Below, piece after piece: positions 22,480-37,400 of a stretch of 64,000 bases of DNA; position 1 is the stretch's first letter; every line of letters begins with the position of its first letter. This DNA comes from Tretioscincus oriximinensis (Eukaryota > Chordata > Lepidosauria > Squamata > Gymnophthalmidae): the NCBI GenBank assembly GCA_022410635.1, contig JAJVDF010000191.1:1591226-1655225 (forward strand), given 5' to 3'. Below the pieces are notes generated by a model. It was given only the letters and a program-made list of their open reading frames with translations, searched no databases and was not told where the DNA came from. A program made the translations under genes and the position numbers.

Positions 22480-22700
22480 TCAGAATTTTTTTATTTTTTT
22501 ACAGAGAGGAAGGTGTCTTCAGAAGCTGGACCCAGTTGCCAGAACCCCCTAGTGGTGGTGTAGCAATTACAAATGTTTTTGAAGTGTGTGAGAAAGTTTT
22601 GAAGTGTGTGAGAATTTTTATTTTTTACTGAGGGGAGGGTGCCTTCAGGAGCTGGACTCAGATGCCAGAGACCCCTAGTAGTGTTGCAGTGCTTTAAAAA
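22480..22700 (+). repeat. Imperfect ~130-bp tandem duplication
   Basis: The block GTGTGAGAATTTTTATTTTT...CAGAGACCCCTAGTAGTG at 22605-22690 repeats 22480-22560, including CAGAAGCTGGACCCAGTTGC / CAGGAGCTGGACTCAGATGC. Confidence 0.7.
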
Positions 22701-23164
22701 AAATATTTTTTTTCCTCAGCAATAACCAGGGAAATGGTGCGCACCCGCCCGGGAAGGCAGGGTAGACACCCCAAAACCAGGTTCCCCCCCAAAAAGGGGG
22801 CATCTGGTCAGCCTATTCTAGGATTATCAGAGACCCTAGTGGGTTCTCTACATTGACATGTACAGAACAAGTCCCGTAGACCCCTTCTTGGAATGGGAAA
22901 GGGCCCTAACTTAATTTTTTCTTCCCATACAACTCCATTTTCTTTTGCTTCAGAATAACTCAATTTCAAGTGGGACCAGGGTTAGCTTCTTATAAAAGGC
23001 TGAAGAGTGGGATAATTTTAAATTAGCAACATTTTGACTCTTTTGAGGTAAAAAGCCCCTTCTTCTGAAACAAGTTAGATTGTAAATAACAAAGATTATT
23101 GGTCAACAGCTGTGTTTCAAGGCCATCACACTTTACAGGGAAAGAAGAATTAATCTCCACAAAT

Positions 23165-25385
23165 ACTGGGAAAAAAGAAAAAGAAACTTTATTACTTAGT
23201 TCCAAATTTGACATGCGTTTCCAAAAAAATTAAAACTCTTAAACGTTTTTAATAGCTTCTTGTCTGTTTGGAGGCAGCGAAAGGATATCGGAGAGAAATA
23301 TATTGAAAAAAGCATTTACAAAAATACACTGCACAAAGTCCTATTTTGTTTCTTNTAAAAAATAAGTTAGTGTTATCCAAAATATTCCCCACCCTCCCCA
23401 TCCCTCCATATTCCTCGGCCCAGTCGGGTTGATACAGAATAATTCTGATTTATATATCTATATGCTACAGTTTTATGGAGTTATTTGTACAGGTTTGAGT
23501 AAATGCTTCTCAACAGCCATTTGGATCTACGTCTAGCTGAGCTAAGGTGAAGAAATGGGGCTCTAGAAATAAAACTCTTTTTCATAAATATCTGGACGAT
23601 TCTTTGTGCAACATATATTAACTATTCAGAGAAAAACAGCATTGCCTTTCCGCAAACAATGCAGATCTAAAAATATTTTTAAGTCCCCACCAAAGCAGGG
23701 CAACATTTCTGCACATCAACCAAAGGTAGGTGGCGTGGGGCTGGGGGGGGGGGCAGCTTTTCTTTTTTACTCTCCCAAAAATACCAAAGGCAAATGGCAT
23801 AGCTATTTCCTGCCTCTGATGATGCATATATATATATATAAATTGGAATCTTTCTAAATAAAATCTGAAAGGTTTCAAAGCTTCAGAGGCATACATCAAA
23901 CTGAATACAAGGTTCATAAACTAAATTGCACCTCTGAGGATTTCCCCTGCATCAAATTATTCAAACGTTCCTCTGGCCTTCCGGAGATATTAGCAGCAAT
24001 CCCAGAATACCCAAATAATCTTTGGGAAGGTAAAATAGCTAAAACAGTTTGTCTGAGAAAGAATTCTAGAGGTAAATCTGGCTAGTGAGTTAACTCACTG
24101 AAAGGTCCTTTCTGCACAGGTTTTATTTATTTATTTTGGATTATAGTCTGGAACAGAGACCTGACACCTGAATGCTGGTGAATATCACACAGAAGGCTTT
24201 GCAGGCCTGCCAGAGTCTGAACTAACAGGTCTTTATTCTGAATAGCTCTAGCACAGAACAGGGCTAAGCGTAGGCCTTTCGACAGTATCTTTCTAAATCT
24301 GGTCCCNTTCCTACGTATCTTTATTTTTTCTCTCTACAACAAAACATCCCACTTCTCCCATCAAACAATACTTGCAAGTCCTTCAAATTCAACTATAACC
24401 AAGTCTTTCCTTCTTAGTGGGATCCTGTCACACTTAGTTGACGTTTGTCCAAATCCAGCAACAAACATAAAGTGAAGCTACCCATTAATACAATTGCTAC
24501 TGTCACCACCCACTGGCTTAAGACGACATTTTTCAAACGTAAAATTATCTCCATTTTTAAGCCGATTCTATTTAAAACAATGGTTAAATATCTTTGCTTC
24601 CCTGTTTAGTTCCTACATTTGCACTGGCCTTGAGTCTGAATGGCTTTAGGCTCCGTTCTTTTCTCTATTTTTGGCTATGTTTAATATTAAAGCCAAAGGT
24701 ATCCTTATTGAAAATAAATGTATATATGTCCCTTTAGTCAGATGTTTTAAATCCAGCATGTTTCAGGTTAAATCAGAACCTCTTCCCCAAAAGCGTAGTG
24801 TTGTGTAAACGTTGGGAATTGGTAAAAGAACCAAAGTGACTTCAGAACTGCAGACATTGTGGCCAAAATATATATCTATGTGCAAAGCCTGTTAAAAGCG
24901 GCGAGAGTCTGTCAAACTGTAGGCTCACAAAACCCTGGCCGTTTTTTCATTTTATATGAACTTGGCGGTAAGTGCTGACCTTAAAAACAAGTTCCTAGCT
25001 GCCAAAACAAAAGAAAAATCAGAAACCCTTTAAAAGCGCGATACTCTTGACATAATAAAAACAGAAAAGTAACTGGTTCTGCTAAGCAGAACTGTAAATA
25101 AGAGTGGTTGGCATGCAGTAGTTCCCTCAAAATGAACATGTTAAAATGTAAAGNTGTATATGGCCGTTACAAGCTGAACATCCAAGCAAATAACCATTTT
25201 GGTGTGGCATGACAGTTCTTTTGGAAGTCTTCTATACTTAGCCAAGGAAGAGTTGGGAATCTACGTCTCTCTCCATGTATCCCAAGCGTTTATAAAAGAT
25301 TCCAGTGTCCCAGGTTTTCCCATTATATACAGACAGGCAGAAAAAATATACAACGAGGAGGAGGAAAGCACGTGTCGTTTTCTGT
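23165..25385 (-). other. SUN1: Probable SUN1 3' UTR
   Basis: AT-rich, mostly non-repetitive sequence directly after the SUN1 stop. Several AATAAA hexamers occur on the minus strand; the distal one, at about 23187-23192, is followed by a T-rich stretch and could be the poly(A) signal. Nearer candidates lie around 24120-24330. The end was not proven. Confidence 0.45.
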
Positions 25386-25499
25386 TCATTCAGCAGCTCG
25401 TCCGTGCACTCGGAACCGATAGAGGCAAGTGTACTCGGGATGGCCCCAGTTTGAAAAAATTCTGAGCTCCACAATTTGGAATGGTTGTTCAGTTGCTTC
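25386..25499 (-). CDS. SUN1: SUN1 exon s (C-terminus and stop)
   Basis: 114 nt encoding [20 protein letters not shown] then [17 protein letters not shown] and a TGA stop at 25388-25386. The [11 protein letters not shown] block is the conserved SUN C-terminus; the last residues differ from the EPVK ending I recall for human. Confidence 0.97.
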   Translation of the reverse strand, partial: EATEQPFQIVELRIFSNWGHPEYTCLYRFRVHGRAAE

Positions 25500-28400
25500 C
25501 TAGGGATCGGGAAGAAGTCAGAATTTAGTACATAGTGTTCTGAAGGCAAGCAATTTTGTTATAGCAGCCCAATTCCTTTCTGTGAACCAACCACCCATCC
25601 CTACATCCATTCATTTTACAATCTTAATCATATACATGGCCCCCCAAAATCATGGGGTTTTCAATCCCCCCAGATCGTCACCCGCCCTTCTCCCTCCCAT
25701 TTTTGTATTTCANTTNAAACTTTAACAAAGTGAGGGGCNATTATTAAGAAGAGGAAGAACTGGGTTGTTATACCCTGCTTTTCTCACCTCTCAAAGGGAC
25801 TCAAAGCAGCTTACAAGGGTATTTTGCCCAAAGGCTTACATTCTATCTTACAGGCTGCAGTGGTTCCCATGTATGTACGTGCAGTCAGTTGCAATTTCCT
25901 GCAATTCTTGCTTTCAAACAGCTGGGTTGTCTAGAGCTACAGGCTAGGAGAAGGTGCTCACCCCTCCCCACGTTCGACACAGGGCTTGAAAGTATATTTA
26001 GCCAAGGAAGACTAATGGTTCCTTGGAAGATATGACACAGGCTGGGCCAAATGATTCTGCGGGCCTCATTCTGGTCCTGGGCCTTTGGTTCCCCACCCCT
26101 GCATTAGCCTATAAGGTACGAGGGGCTATGGCATGCGGGAGAGCCTTCTCTATGGTGGCTCCCCAGTTTTACCTGGGCCTTGAAATCTTGGTTCCTGGGA
26201 GAAAGGGAGAGATTTTTAAATATGTTTTATTTGAAGTTGTGATCTGCCATGCAACTATGGGATTAAAAGCAGACTCCTTAAAATAAATCTATGTTAATAA
26301 ACTGCATCGCAGTGATCCACCTTATAACTGAAGTGACTGAACAAAATGGCTGTCAAATCACCTCAAAGGTACATGACTGGCTGATAGCCACAACAGGGCC
26401 TGCAAATTTGTTCCCCTGTGAGTCGCCTGTAAACTCGCCCCCCTGCGAGGTGCTCTGGCCCTACGCCGCCCAGCCAGAGTGCCCACTCTGAACCGCAACA
26501 GGCCCATACCACCCGTCTCAAACTGCTATAGGCCGAAGGTAACTCACAGCGGCATTTGCACGCTTTTCCAACTAGTAAACAAATCAGCTTTGATGTTCAC
26601 TTACCGTCACTTGGAACATTTGTAGCGGCTCGCCATCTTGCTCGTAAGTGTACTGTCCAAGAAGCAAGCCTTTTTCCTGATATTCATTTTCGAGACCCTG
26701 CCAAAAAAGAAACATTTAGTGTGACTCTTAAGTTTTCACCAGAGAATGCAAGGGCTTTTTTTCCTTTAAAGAGAAAACTTACATATACTGAGAAATCCTT
26801 TGGGGCGCTGCTGATGTTGCCTGTTGGTGAAAGGGCTTTTGGTATGTGTTCCAGGGTGAAGGATGTAGGGTAGATCATCATAGAAAGCCGGACAACAAGA
26901 TATCCTTGAGACCCTTTGAAAGCCCAGCAGTTCCCAGGATATATGTCAGGCTTGGAGAAAGAAATAAAAATTAGAAGGGCGTTTTGGTTAACAATTTTTA
27001 GAAACTAGTAGCTTAACTAGGACAGTATATTTCATCACGTAAAATCAGTTTTCCCCTAGAAAGAACCTCTGCAAGTATTTTGGCAATTCAAACTTTATTT
27101 TTTATTATCTGGTAATGTGCTCTACGTGGGGCTACCCTTGAAGACTGTTTGGAAATTGCAGAATTCAGCAATGAGCTCCTGACAGTACAACTGGCTGNAC
27201 ACACATTACGCCGGTCCTGAAAGGACTGCACTGGTGCCAATTCAAGGTACTTGGCCCCAAATATTTGAAGGAACACCTCCTCNCATANGTACNTGCCNGC
27301 ACTTTTTAAGATCTTCTGATGAGGCTCTCTTGACAGTCCTAACTCCTTCACTCATCAAAGGGATGTGGACACATGGGAGGGACTTCTATATGGTGGACCC
27401 CAAGCTGTGTAATTCTCCACTCTGAGGTCCGCCAGGAACCTACACTTTCCCCATTCAAGATGCCTGGTGGAGATTCAGCTGTTTACCCTCATCTTTGATT
27501 GAGCCAAGTATTCTTCTTCTTTGAAGACAATGCTATATTTTTAGACTGTGGAATTTTTAACTTGTTCTATTTTAATCTGTTTTTATTGTTGTTTATGGTA
27601 ATCCACCCTGAGATCTTTGGNTACAGGGGTGGAATAGAAATGTAAATAAATAAAATAAATATTTAAGAATAAGAATTTATATCCCGCCCTTCACCTCAGC
27701 TCCTAGGGCAGATAACAGAAGANTAAAAGCAAGATAAAAAAAACCCATCAGTAAAGCTTTTACTTTGGTTCCGTCCTGCAAGTGACGCGAAAAATTTTCA
27801 TTCACACTTTGCACATGAGTAAAGCCCAAAATATTGAAGATTTGGGGGCTCCAGGAGGTGGTGGTGAGATTCCTGGCCAGAATATCCCCACCGCTGCAGT
27901 ACTGAGCCCTGAATGATGGAAAGTCGCCACAAAAATAACGTACTTTTATTTTTAGAAAACAAAGAATTACTAACACTTTATTACCTGGATCACTACTCGA
28001 GGAGACTGAGAGAAGTACCACAAGGGAATCCCAAAGAGGCTTAGCAATGCTGTTTTGGTCTCGTAGGTCTCTGAACAGCGAGTGCTGAGAATACTGCCAC
28101 CTCAAAGAAACACACAGGCACACAAGAGTGTTATTCCAATTTGTACTCATTCAAGGAAAGTCTGGCCTGTTNGAACTCTCTGATCCCCAAGTACCTACCT
28201 CCAGATTCCAAAGCAAAGTCTACCATGCCAATCCTGTCTTGGGAATAGAGCTTCAGGGCATTGTTGACAATAATCTGTGCTTGCTGAAATGATACACAGT
28301 AAAACAAACGTGAGAAAGAGGGTTGTTTTGTCTTTTTATAAATNTGTGTTGAGTCCACATTTGGAATCCTGTGTACAATTCTGGTCACCACATCTCAGAA

Positions 28401-31400
28401 ATGATATTGTGGAACTAGAGGTGCAAAAAAATCCAACAGGAATGATCCAAGGGGTTGGAGCATCTCCCTTATGCAATCAGTGTGCAATGTCTGGGTCTCT
28501 TCAGCCTTGAAAGACAGTGTTTGAGAAGTGATCTGATGGAAGTGCATAAAATCATGCCTGGGGTGAGATCAGAGGAATAGAGAAAAAATATTTTCTTTAT
28601 CACACAACANTAGGACCAGGAGGCATTCCTTGAAACTGACGGCAAGAAGAGTGAGGACAGAGAAGGGAATATTTTTTCACCCCAGAGGGAGATTGGTGTG
28701 TAGAATTTACTTACAGAAGAAGGGCTGGGAACTAGCAGCCTAGAAAACAGATTAGACAAATTCATGGAAGCCAAGGATATCAATAGCTATTAGGATGGAT
28801 CTCTTGATCCTGCCTCTGGAAAGGAGCAACAGGCAAGATTCCTGAAGTGCAATTTGCAGGGAGTTGAGAACAGGAGTTGTTTTTTCCTTCTTCTGCTTGA
28901 GACTGCCCAAGTGCAAGGACACACACACCTCCTCAGAACCAAACAATGGACGATGTAGTTATGCAAGCAATGGCACAGCTAATGATTTTATAAATAAGTG
29001 ACTGTACTGAATGTTCTAGTAAGAGATCTATACAGGTTCAAGTTATTGAAGCAACGTGCAAATCAATACTCAANACTCCACGGGTATTATAACATACAGC
29101 CATGTGTTAGTCCTTCCAGAGTCCATAGGTCATGTATATGATCATTCAAATCTTATCGTATATATATATATATATCACAAGGACTCCTTGGTAAATGTTG
29201 GCTTTTCTTGTTAGACCTCTGATGCTCTAAGCAGGCAACCCAATACTGGTGATATACATCAATTGTTTGGCACAAGGTTTTTGAAGTTAATCTTTCTCAA
29301 CAGCTGTTAGTTGATGAGCAATACCGGAACATTGGTTGCAATGTTTTATCATCTTGTTCTGGTATCTCTTAAGACTGCTAGCTAATGTTTTTGAATATTT
29401 TTTAGGATTTGCCTTTGTTTTCCCCCTTTGCCATTTGGAATGCCAAGGTGCGCGGGAAAGTGATGTGATTTCAATGAGTGATTATATAATTGTGCTTCTG
29501 AAGAATGTAACAGTTCAGGATCTTTGACTGGTTTACCTGCACGAATGGCGCAGTCCCTAAAGAGACGGTCTTTCATCTAAGAGATCGGGTTTCGAAGCCC
29601 TGTGTGGGACGTAGGGAGGGGTAAGCATCTTCTACTAGCCTGCAGCATTAGCCAACTCAGCTATTTGAAAGAGATGCAAATTTGTAATCTGCATTTCAAT
29701 TAGATAAATGAGTACCATCATTAACCTGATGGGAAGATAGAATAAGATTTAAGACTTCGGGTGAAAATTACCCCAGCGGGATATAAAAACTCAATTCTTC
29801 TTCTTTTTTTAATGGTTTCGTATTGTTGACTGCTTGTTTGCATAATAATAACTGTTTGCTGAGGAGACGTTCCTGAGATTGATTTATATAGGAGCGTTAT
29901 GCTTTGACTTCTAACAGTATCTTGGTTTTCAGAAATATTTTCTTCAAAAATTTCTTTTACAAACGGGTCAGACGTTGAGTGATGTTTCAGTATACTGCAC
30001 CTGTGTTGATCTCTTACTAGAGCACTCAGAACAGCCCGTTTAATAAAACCATTAGTTCTGCCAATGNTTGCATATCTACATTGTCCATTGTTTGATTCTG
30101 AGGGGGGTGTTTGTTTGTTTGATTCACACAGCAGCCCCCAATGTGGTTAGTTTGTATGTTTGGATTTTTTCTTTTTTTCATATATATTTTTAATATTTTT
30201 AAATACGTTTACAACCCATTCATTCTTGATTTTAAATACTGATTTTCAATACATTACACAGAATTCACCTCCCCTTCCCCATGAAGATCTGGTAGAATGG
30301 CAACAGAGAAGATTAAGAGAAAAATAACGAAAGAGTGTTTTTCAATTTAACATGAAATGCTATGTCTTGTTCTTATTTACATCTACATATATAAGTTGCA
30401 AAGGGTGATTTTTGTTACATATTGAAGATAAGTCTTTCAGTTTTTTGGATTCCTGGTTTAAATTTTGCTCTAGATATATTTTCACCTTTTCCCGAAATCC
30501 ATTCCCTCACTTTACGCAAGGTGACATAATTTTGAATTCTGGAATATCCTATGTCAATGGCCATTTTATCAATTATATATTTGTGCCACAGTTTGTGTGT
30601 TTGGATTGTTACCGTGCCTCCCACTAGCTGGATGAGTTATTGATGAGGCCACCGTGGGAGACGAGTGTGCTGAACTAGATTGGTTCTGGCCCCATTGAGC
30701 AGGGCTCCTCTTATGTTCTCAACTCCAATTACTCCTGTCAACTGAAGTAAACCAAGACTTTCCCCCCTTTGTGCTTACCGCTTCTGTTATCCCTGTAATG
30801 CCAGCCTCNTTTACCACGTTCGTTACTACTTCCGACGTTGACTTCGTATTTGCGACAGACATGTGAAGAGTTACATTTCTGAGGATCTGCAACTCTAAAT
30901 CTCGCAACAATAATTCCAAGTCGCTCTTGCTCACAAATTTAGATGTTAACCACTGAAGCAATGATTCTGGCAACTCTCCATGTTGATTACCAAAAAGCAT
31001 GAATTTAACAGACTCTTTAACCTGGGCATCTACCTAGAAAGAANGCCATATGGCAAATTAGCAACCTATCACATCAAAAATACATAAGAAGTTTATAAAT
31101 GGTTATTCTAACCTCAGGCTCATTTAAGAAAAAAATTCTGTATGCTCTAGAAAACTGTTGTTTGAAACATCCTTCACTTTCCATGAAAAACTGAAAAATA
31201 CAAAGCAATGAAGGAGGGGGTTAACAATTATATATATATATAATGGAATAAGCCTGTTGTCGGAGGCTTATTCCATTAATGCAACGGGGGTCTAGCTTAC
31301 TCTTCCTCCCCTTTTATATTCCTCCTTCCTGCTTTCTGTGTTTTTCCTTCCCTCTTCCTGCTTCTGTGCTGGGCGGAGTCCATGGCAACCATTGCCCACC

Positions 31401-34400
31401 TGGGCCTGGCTTTAGAATGTTAATGACATCACTTCAAGCTTTGGAAGACTGACCAATTACAGAGCATTCAGGGACTATTGTGACTTCAGGAAATACATAT
31501 AGCGGGATTATTTACAAATCAGTCATCAACATTCTTAATTTCTTTGCATTCTTTGCAACCTGTTTCCTACTGACAAAATATTCAAAACTTCTCTTTCTAA
31601 GTTCACCNCTCCCTTACCTATCAACATTCTTTCAAGGCATTGTGCTTATTTTCTCACATTCTAAACATTCCAACACAGATTGGTATCCCTTGAAGATACC
31701 AATCAAAGTACACCATCAGATGATTAGCTCATAATAAGTGNGTTGTCTGGAATAAGGTACGTTTTATTAAATTAGAGATATGTAAGCTTTGTAACAAGTA
31801 CTTTCTGCTTTACCAACTGTTTAGAGTAAACTAGTAAAATATTTGTTAATATTAGTTCTTTTGTGTGGGCCTAAGCTGCTTTGGGAATCTTGGTTCTCAA
31901 TCTGTAATCCATTTTCCATCAACTTCAAAAGAAATGACACAGATGAAGCACAAGAAAAACCCCAGCCAACCAATCGCCTTTCTGCCGTAACAATTGGGCC
32001 AGCCACCTGCTCAAAGACAATTTGGAAGCCAAATGCTNCTTATGGAATGATTTATTTTAGTGACACAAAGAGGTGTAGTCAGAGGTTCTTGATCTGCCGT
32101 CACAAAAGCATAATTACATAGATAGGTCAGAATTACATAGATGGGTCCCCCAGCCATTGTTATGTGTGCAAAAAATGTTTCCTGTGGGCAGCACTGGGCA
32201 AAGATTGGCTAAAGAGGTTTCCTCCCACCCAAGGTTAGNTGTGGTGCAGGCTGGTAGATGTAGTCCACAGGGCACTGCGCCATGCCATCACATTACTCTT
32301 CCCAGCATGCCTTGCTACTAGTTTAATAGCGGCTCCGTTTCACTTTTTTCACACTTGGGCTGCTCCTGCTCCTGTTGGATTTGTGAAGCTGCTGGGCAGC
32401 AAGCTTTTATAACAAGCACTTGTCATTATGAAAAAGCAGGCAGAAATACAACTTAAAAACATAAAATAGGAAACAGGAAGTAGAGAACCAGGAAGTTGCT
32501 AGTTTGTTATTATTTACATATGGAACCCCATTTATACTGAGTGCAAAATCTACGAAAGCTTATGCCACCCACTTTTCTCAAGTTAGTCTCAAAGTGCTAC
32601 TGGCCCCTTTGCTGGACTCTCTACTAGACTAAAACGGCTATTTCTCTGAAATTGAGTGCAAAATGTTACACTGAAAAGGTTACAAGAAAAAAAATCTGTA
32701 ACTTACTTTTTCATGGAGGGTATCTATTCTGTCACAGCAAGTTTTTAGACTTTGTGAACTCTCGAGTTCAGACTTCAATTGAGCCAATTCTAATTCTAAA
32801 TGCTGAATCTTGGACAGGATGTGTTGGTTTTTATCATCGGCATCACTGATGAAATACAAGGAAACAAATTTCAACAGTAATTTTGGAAGTGTCCTAGCAA
32901 CAATTGCGGCTGAAAACATTTCTGTTTCGATAAAAAGGCAAGGCAAACTTTTTTAAAAAATTGAACCATAAGCATGAAAAAATTAAGCAATTGAGTGGCA
33001 ATTTTTTATGTTCCAGTTGATTTTAATCCCTGCAGGTAAACTGTATAAAGGTCTCATTTCTGCAGTGATTTATTTTTTCCTGTGGTTGGAGTAATGCCCT
33101 AAAAGTATAAATCTGCACAATGTAATAATTTTCTCCTGTTTAGACATAAGGATTACATCTATACTTTTACTTGAACGGGGTATAAAGTTGCCTCGGCTAC
33201 ATTCAAAAATTTGGATACTCATTTTCATGCAATGATTTCTCTTTNAAAAAAAAAAACCTTCCACACTGTAGATTTATACTGAAGAAGAAACATGGCATTT
33301 AAGTGGTGATCTTGTTATGCATGGGATAGATAAGGTGAATAAAGAAAAAATGTTTTCTCTGTCACACAACACTAGGAACAGGAGGCATTCCTTGAAGCTG
33401 ATGGGCAGAAGAGTGCGGATAGACAAAGGAAAGTATTTTTTCACCCAGAGGGTCATTGGCTTGTGGAATTTAACTTCCAGAAGAGGTGGTGGTAGTTAGC
33501 AGTCTGGATAGATTAGTTTATGGACACCAAGGGTGTAAAGAGCTACTAGGGTAGATCATTGGGTGCTGCCTTTGGGATGGAAAATACTATTTGCAGAAAG
33601 TAGAGAACAGGTGAAAATGGGCTCTGACCAGATTCAGCAGGACCCCTCTTATGTTCTTATGTTTACGCTCACTCTAGGAAGCTAAGGGGCAGAAGGTACT
33701 GGACAGACAAGGGAAAGTATATATATTTTTTACCAACAGGGTCATTGGTCTGTGAAATTTACTGTCAGAAGAGTTGGTGGTAGCCAGCAGTCTATATAGC
33801 TTTTAAGACAGGATTTGTCAAGTTTATGGAAGCCAAGGGTATAAATAGATTCTAGGATGGATCTTTTATTTTTTTTAGTTATTTGCATTCCTATACTGCC
33901 CTATACCCAAAGGTCTCAGGGCAATTTAAAATTTTAAAAAATCAACTGCCTCTGGGATGGAGCAACAGGCATGATTGCTGAAATATTATTTGCAGGGGGT
34001 CGTGAACAAGTGAAGGTTTTGCTTTCTCCTGCTTCAGATGACCAGGGGCAATTGGTGGGTAATTGGTGGGCCACTGTGTGAGACAGAATGCTGGTGATGG
34101 GCTCTGCTGAAGAACAGCCCCTAACTTCAATTTACACAATAGTTACTACCATCTACCACAAGGGGTTCATAATTCAAATAGTAGCTGATCATCTTACCTC
34201 AATGTTTTTGCTTTGTTTAGCTCAAGTTCCTTTTGGAGACCCTAGAGAGGAAGAACAATTATGGTAATTCATTTACAGGAGTATTTATGTCTGTACATCC
34301 TTCAATCAAGGCAGGAAGAAAAGGAACACCCCATTATCATACTTACCTGTGGGGTGGTGTTCCTGGATCTAGGAGGCAAGTCATGCCCTTACAGTGAGTG

Positions 34401-37400
34401 ATTCCCGATTGGTTGCAGCAACAAAAGCCCCGCTCCTAAAAACATTATAAGCCCCTAGCAGTGGCCATTTCCCCAGTCTTTCTGTAACGTGAAGAAATAA
34501 AATATATACTAAGCACTGGGTAACCTAGATGTCTATACCCCACCCTTTAAGTTTCCAAGCAGTCAGTTTGAGCCAATCTGGATTGGGACAGATAAACTGC
34601 CCTTACTGAGTTGATCCTGCCAACAAGGAAGGTAATAAGGCTGATCGATGCTAGATTTTTAACACAATCAGGGTATCCTTGGCCACCATGGAGCTATGTC
34701 AATGACTGTCGATGCAGTCTCTTATTTTGGCCAACAATTTTGTCAACATTGGAATGGGGGGATAAGCATATAGAATCCCCCTGGGCCGGGGATGAGAAAG
34801 TGCGCCTATCCCTTCCACTTCCCGCTGGAGGAAACGACTCAGGAAGCGGGGCACTTGAGCATTATCTCTGGTGGCGAAGAGGTCCATTCTGTGGGAAATC
34901 TTTGCAAACAGGTTTGGATGGAGTTTCCATTCTGCATCTGAAAGTTTCTATCTGGAGGGCATCTGCTGTGACACTGAATGCCCTGGATGTAGAGAGCAGA
35001 CAAAGATAGAATGTTACACTCTACCCACTGGAAAATATCTACAGATAAGGACATTAAGTTTCTGGACCAGGTTCCACCTTGTTTGTTAATATGAGCTTTG
35101 GCTGTAGTGTTATCTGTAAACACTAAAACATGGTGACCTTTAAGAACATTTGAAAATGCTGTAAGGGCTAGAAAAATGGTTTTCAGTTAGAGCCTATTAA
35201 TAGAATGTTGAAGGTCAGCTTCTGACCAAACTACTTGGGCCATTCTCCAAATACAATGAGCTCCCCATCCTGTTAGACTGGCATCAGTGGTGACAACTAT
35301 ATTCTGTGGGGAAGAGAAAGGGGAGTACCTTGGAGTAAATGGGTCGTATTTTGCCACTAGGAGAGCGTACGTCAGAAATCGTAGGGGACTGGAACTTTGA
35401 TCTGTAACTTCCTGGCAATCTGATTAGTGTAAGGAAGTAAGATCCATTGAAGTTCTCTTGAATGGAATCTAGCTCAGTACACAATATTGAAAAAAGTGAG
35501 GCTAATAGAAGTAAGGGGGAATGAGAGGAAAACTGAATTGAACAGACCATGTCCCCAATCTTGTGAACTCTGACAAGGTCTGGGGCAATGACACCTTTCT
35601 GAGTGTCAAATTTTGCTATGAGATGTAAGATTACCTGGGATGGGTGGAGGGAACTTTTATCCCAATTGATGATAAAACCATGGTTCTCTAACACTGAAAT
35701 AACAGTATTAAAGTGTCTAAATGCCCTGGACAAGGATTTAGATGCTATAAGGATATCATCCAAATAAGCAAATAGTATAAACCCTTGAGCCCTCAATACA
35801 CATATAATGTGGTTTAGAAGTTTAGAGAAATCCTTGGTGAGCTACCCAGGCCAAAAGGCAAAACGGAAAAATGGAGGCCCTGATTGCCTACTGCAAATCG
35901 TAGGATTCAGGGTGAATTGGGACATGAAGATATGCATCCTGGAGGTCTAAAGATGACAGGTAAGCATTTGGGGGATGGCAGAACGAATGGAATTAAGAGT
36001 TTCCATTTTGAAGCAGTGATACTTCAGGAAAGTGTTAATATACCTTAAGTTTAAAATGGGTCTCAACCCACCCGATCTTTTATTGACGACAAACAAATGT
36101 GAATAAACCCCCAAACCTTCTTGGTTGGAAGGTACTGGTTCCACTGCTTTGAGGAATAACAGATCCTCAATTACTTTGTCCAAGGCAGCAATCTTGGAAT
36201 CAAAAGTATTATGGGAAGAGATTGAATAAACATGTCTGGAGGAACAGAGTCAAATTCTAAAGAATAACCTTCCGAAACAATTTTAAGTATCCATGAAGGA
36301 GCTCCTGATAATTCCCATTGGCGAATAAAAAATTGGAGCCTACCCTCTACTGGTAAGGCACTAATGTCAAGATGGTTGGTAAGGTCTTGTGTTGGAGTTT
36401 CCCTTTTGGGGGTGGGGTTCGTTTTGGCCTCTGGTCTGAAAGGATTGAGACCTATAGTTGGAAGAGAACTATATCCTTTGAGAACGAAAGGATTGGCTAT
36501 TGGAAGGGAAAAAGGATCTATAGTTCCCATAACTCTGTCCGAAGGATGAATAGCGTTTGTCTTTACCTCCAGATTTGGTCTGAAAACTGGCTTTTTTCTT
36601 GTTTTTAGTATCTGCCAAAGTTTCCTTGAGTTTGGGGATCCCAAACAAGACAACTCCCAAGAAAGGGGCTGCAGTAAGGTTGGATTTGGCCTGATAATCT
36701 CCGGCCCAGAAATGCAGTCAGACAGTTCTGCGAGCTGCCACACTTAGGGCAATTGTTCTAGCTACCATGAGCTCTAGGGCGACATCCGCTGATAAGGCTA
36801 GAACTTGATAAATAAACTTAAGCGGATGGGCAACTGCTGAGGGAAGGGAGGGATCTTGAATGAGGGCATCAGCCAATTTAAAAGCTGCTCTATAGCAAAG
36901 AGCCATGGTGGCATTGGTATGTGCTGAGAGGGATGCAATCTCAAAAAGTTTCTTCAAGTATCCCTCCATTTTGCGTTCTTGATCTCTGAGGGGGTGTCCC
37001 CATCTCTAGGTGCGGCAGAATGCGAAACTAGAGCAGTGATATCTGCATCCGTTAAAGGTGCCTGCCATAGCTTTGGTTCGCCCATATCAAAATGTTTTTT
37101 CAGGAGAGAAGCATAGCTCATAGCTTTGGTTGGAGCATGAGATTGGCTTTTTCCTTCGCTAGCTTTTCCNAAATTGGATTAGCTTGTTCTAATTCTAGTG
37201 TTGCCATTAATTTCTCTAGCAATTTTGGATAAAAATATGTCTTGAAGAACCTCCTCCGCAATCTCTTCTGGAGATGACTCTGAAAACCAGTTCTCAAAGG
37301 AGCCTCTAGGTCCGTCACTCTCCTCGTCCGATGAGCAAGGGATAGACAAGGCAGGTAGAAAATCCAGCGCGAGTTTTACAAGGAACTTTACACAGCATTG

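Noticed and set aside
34611..35009. 132-codon plus-strand open frame
   Set aside because: It is the antisense shadow of the DIRS-like RNase H region.
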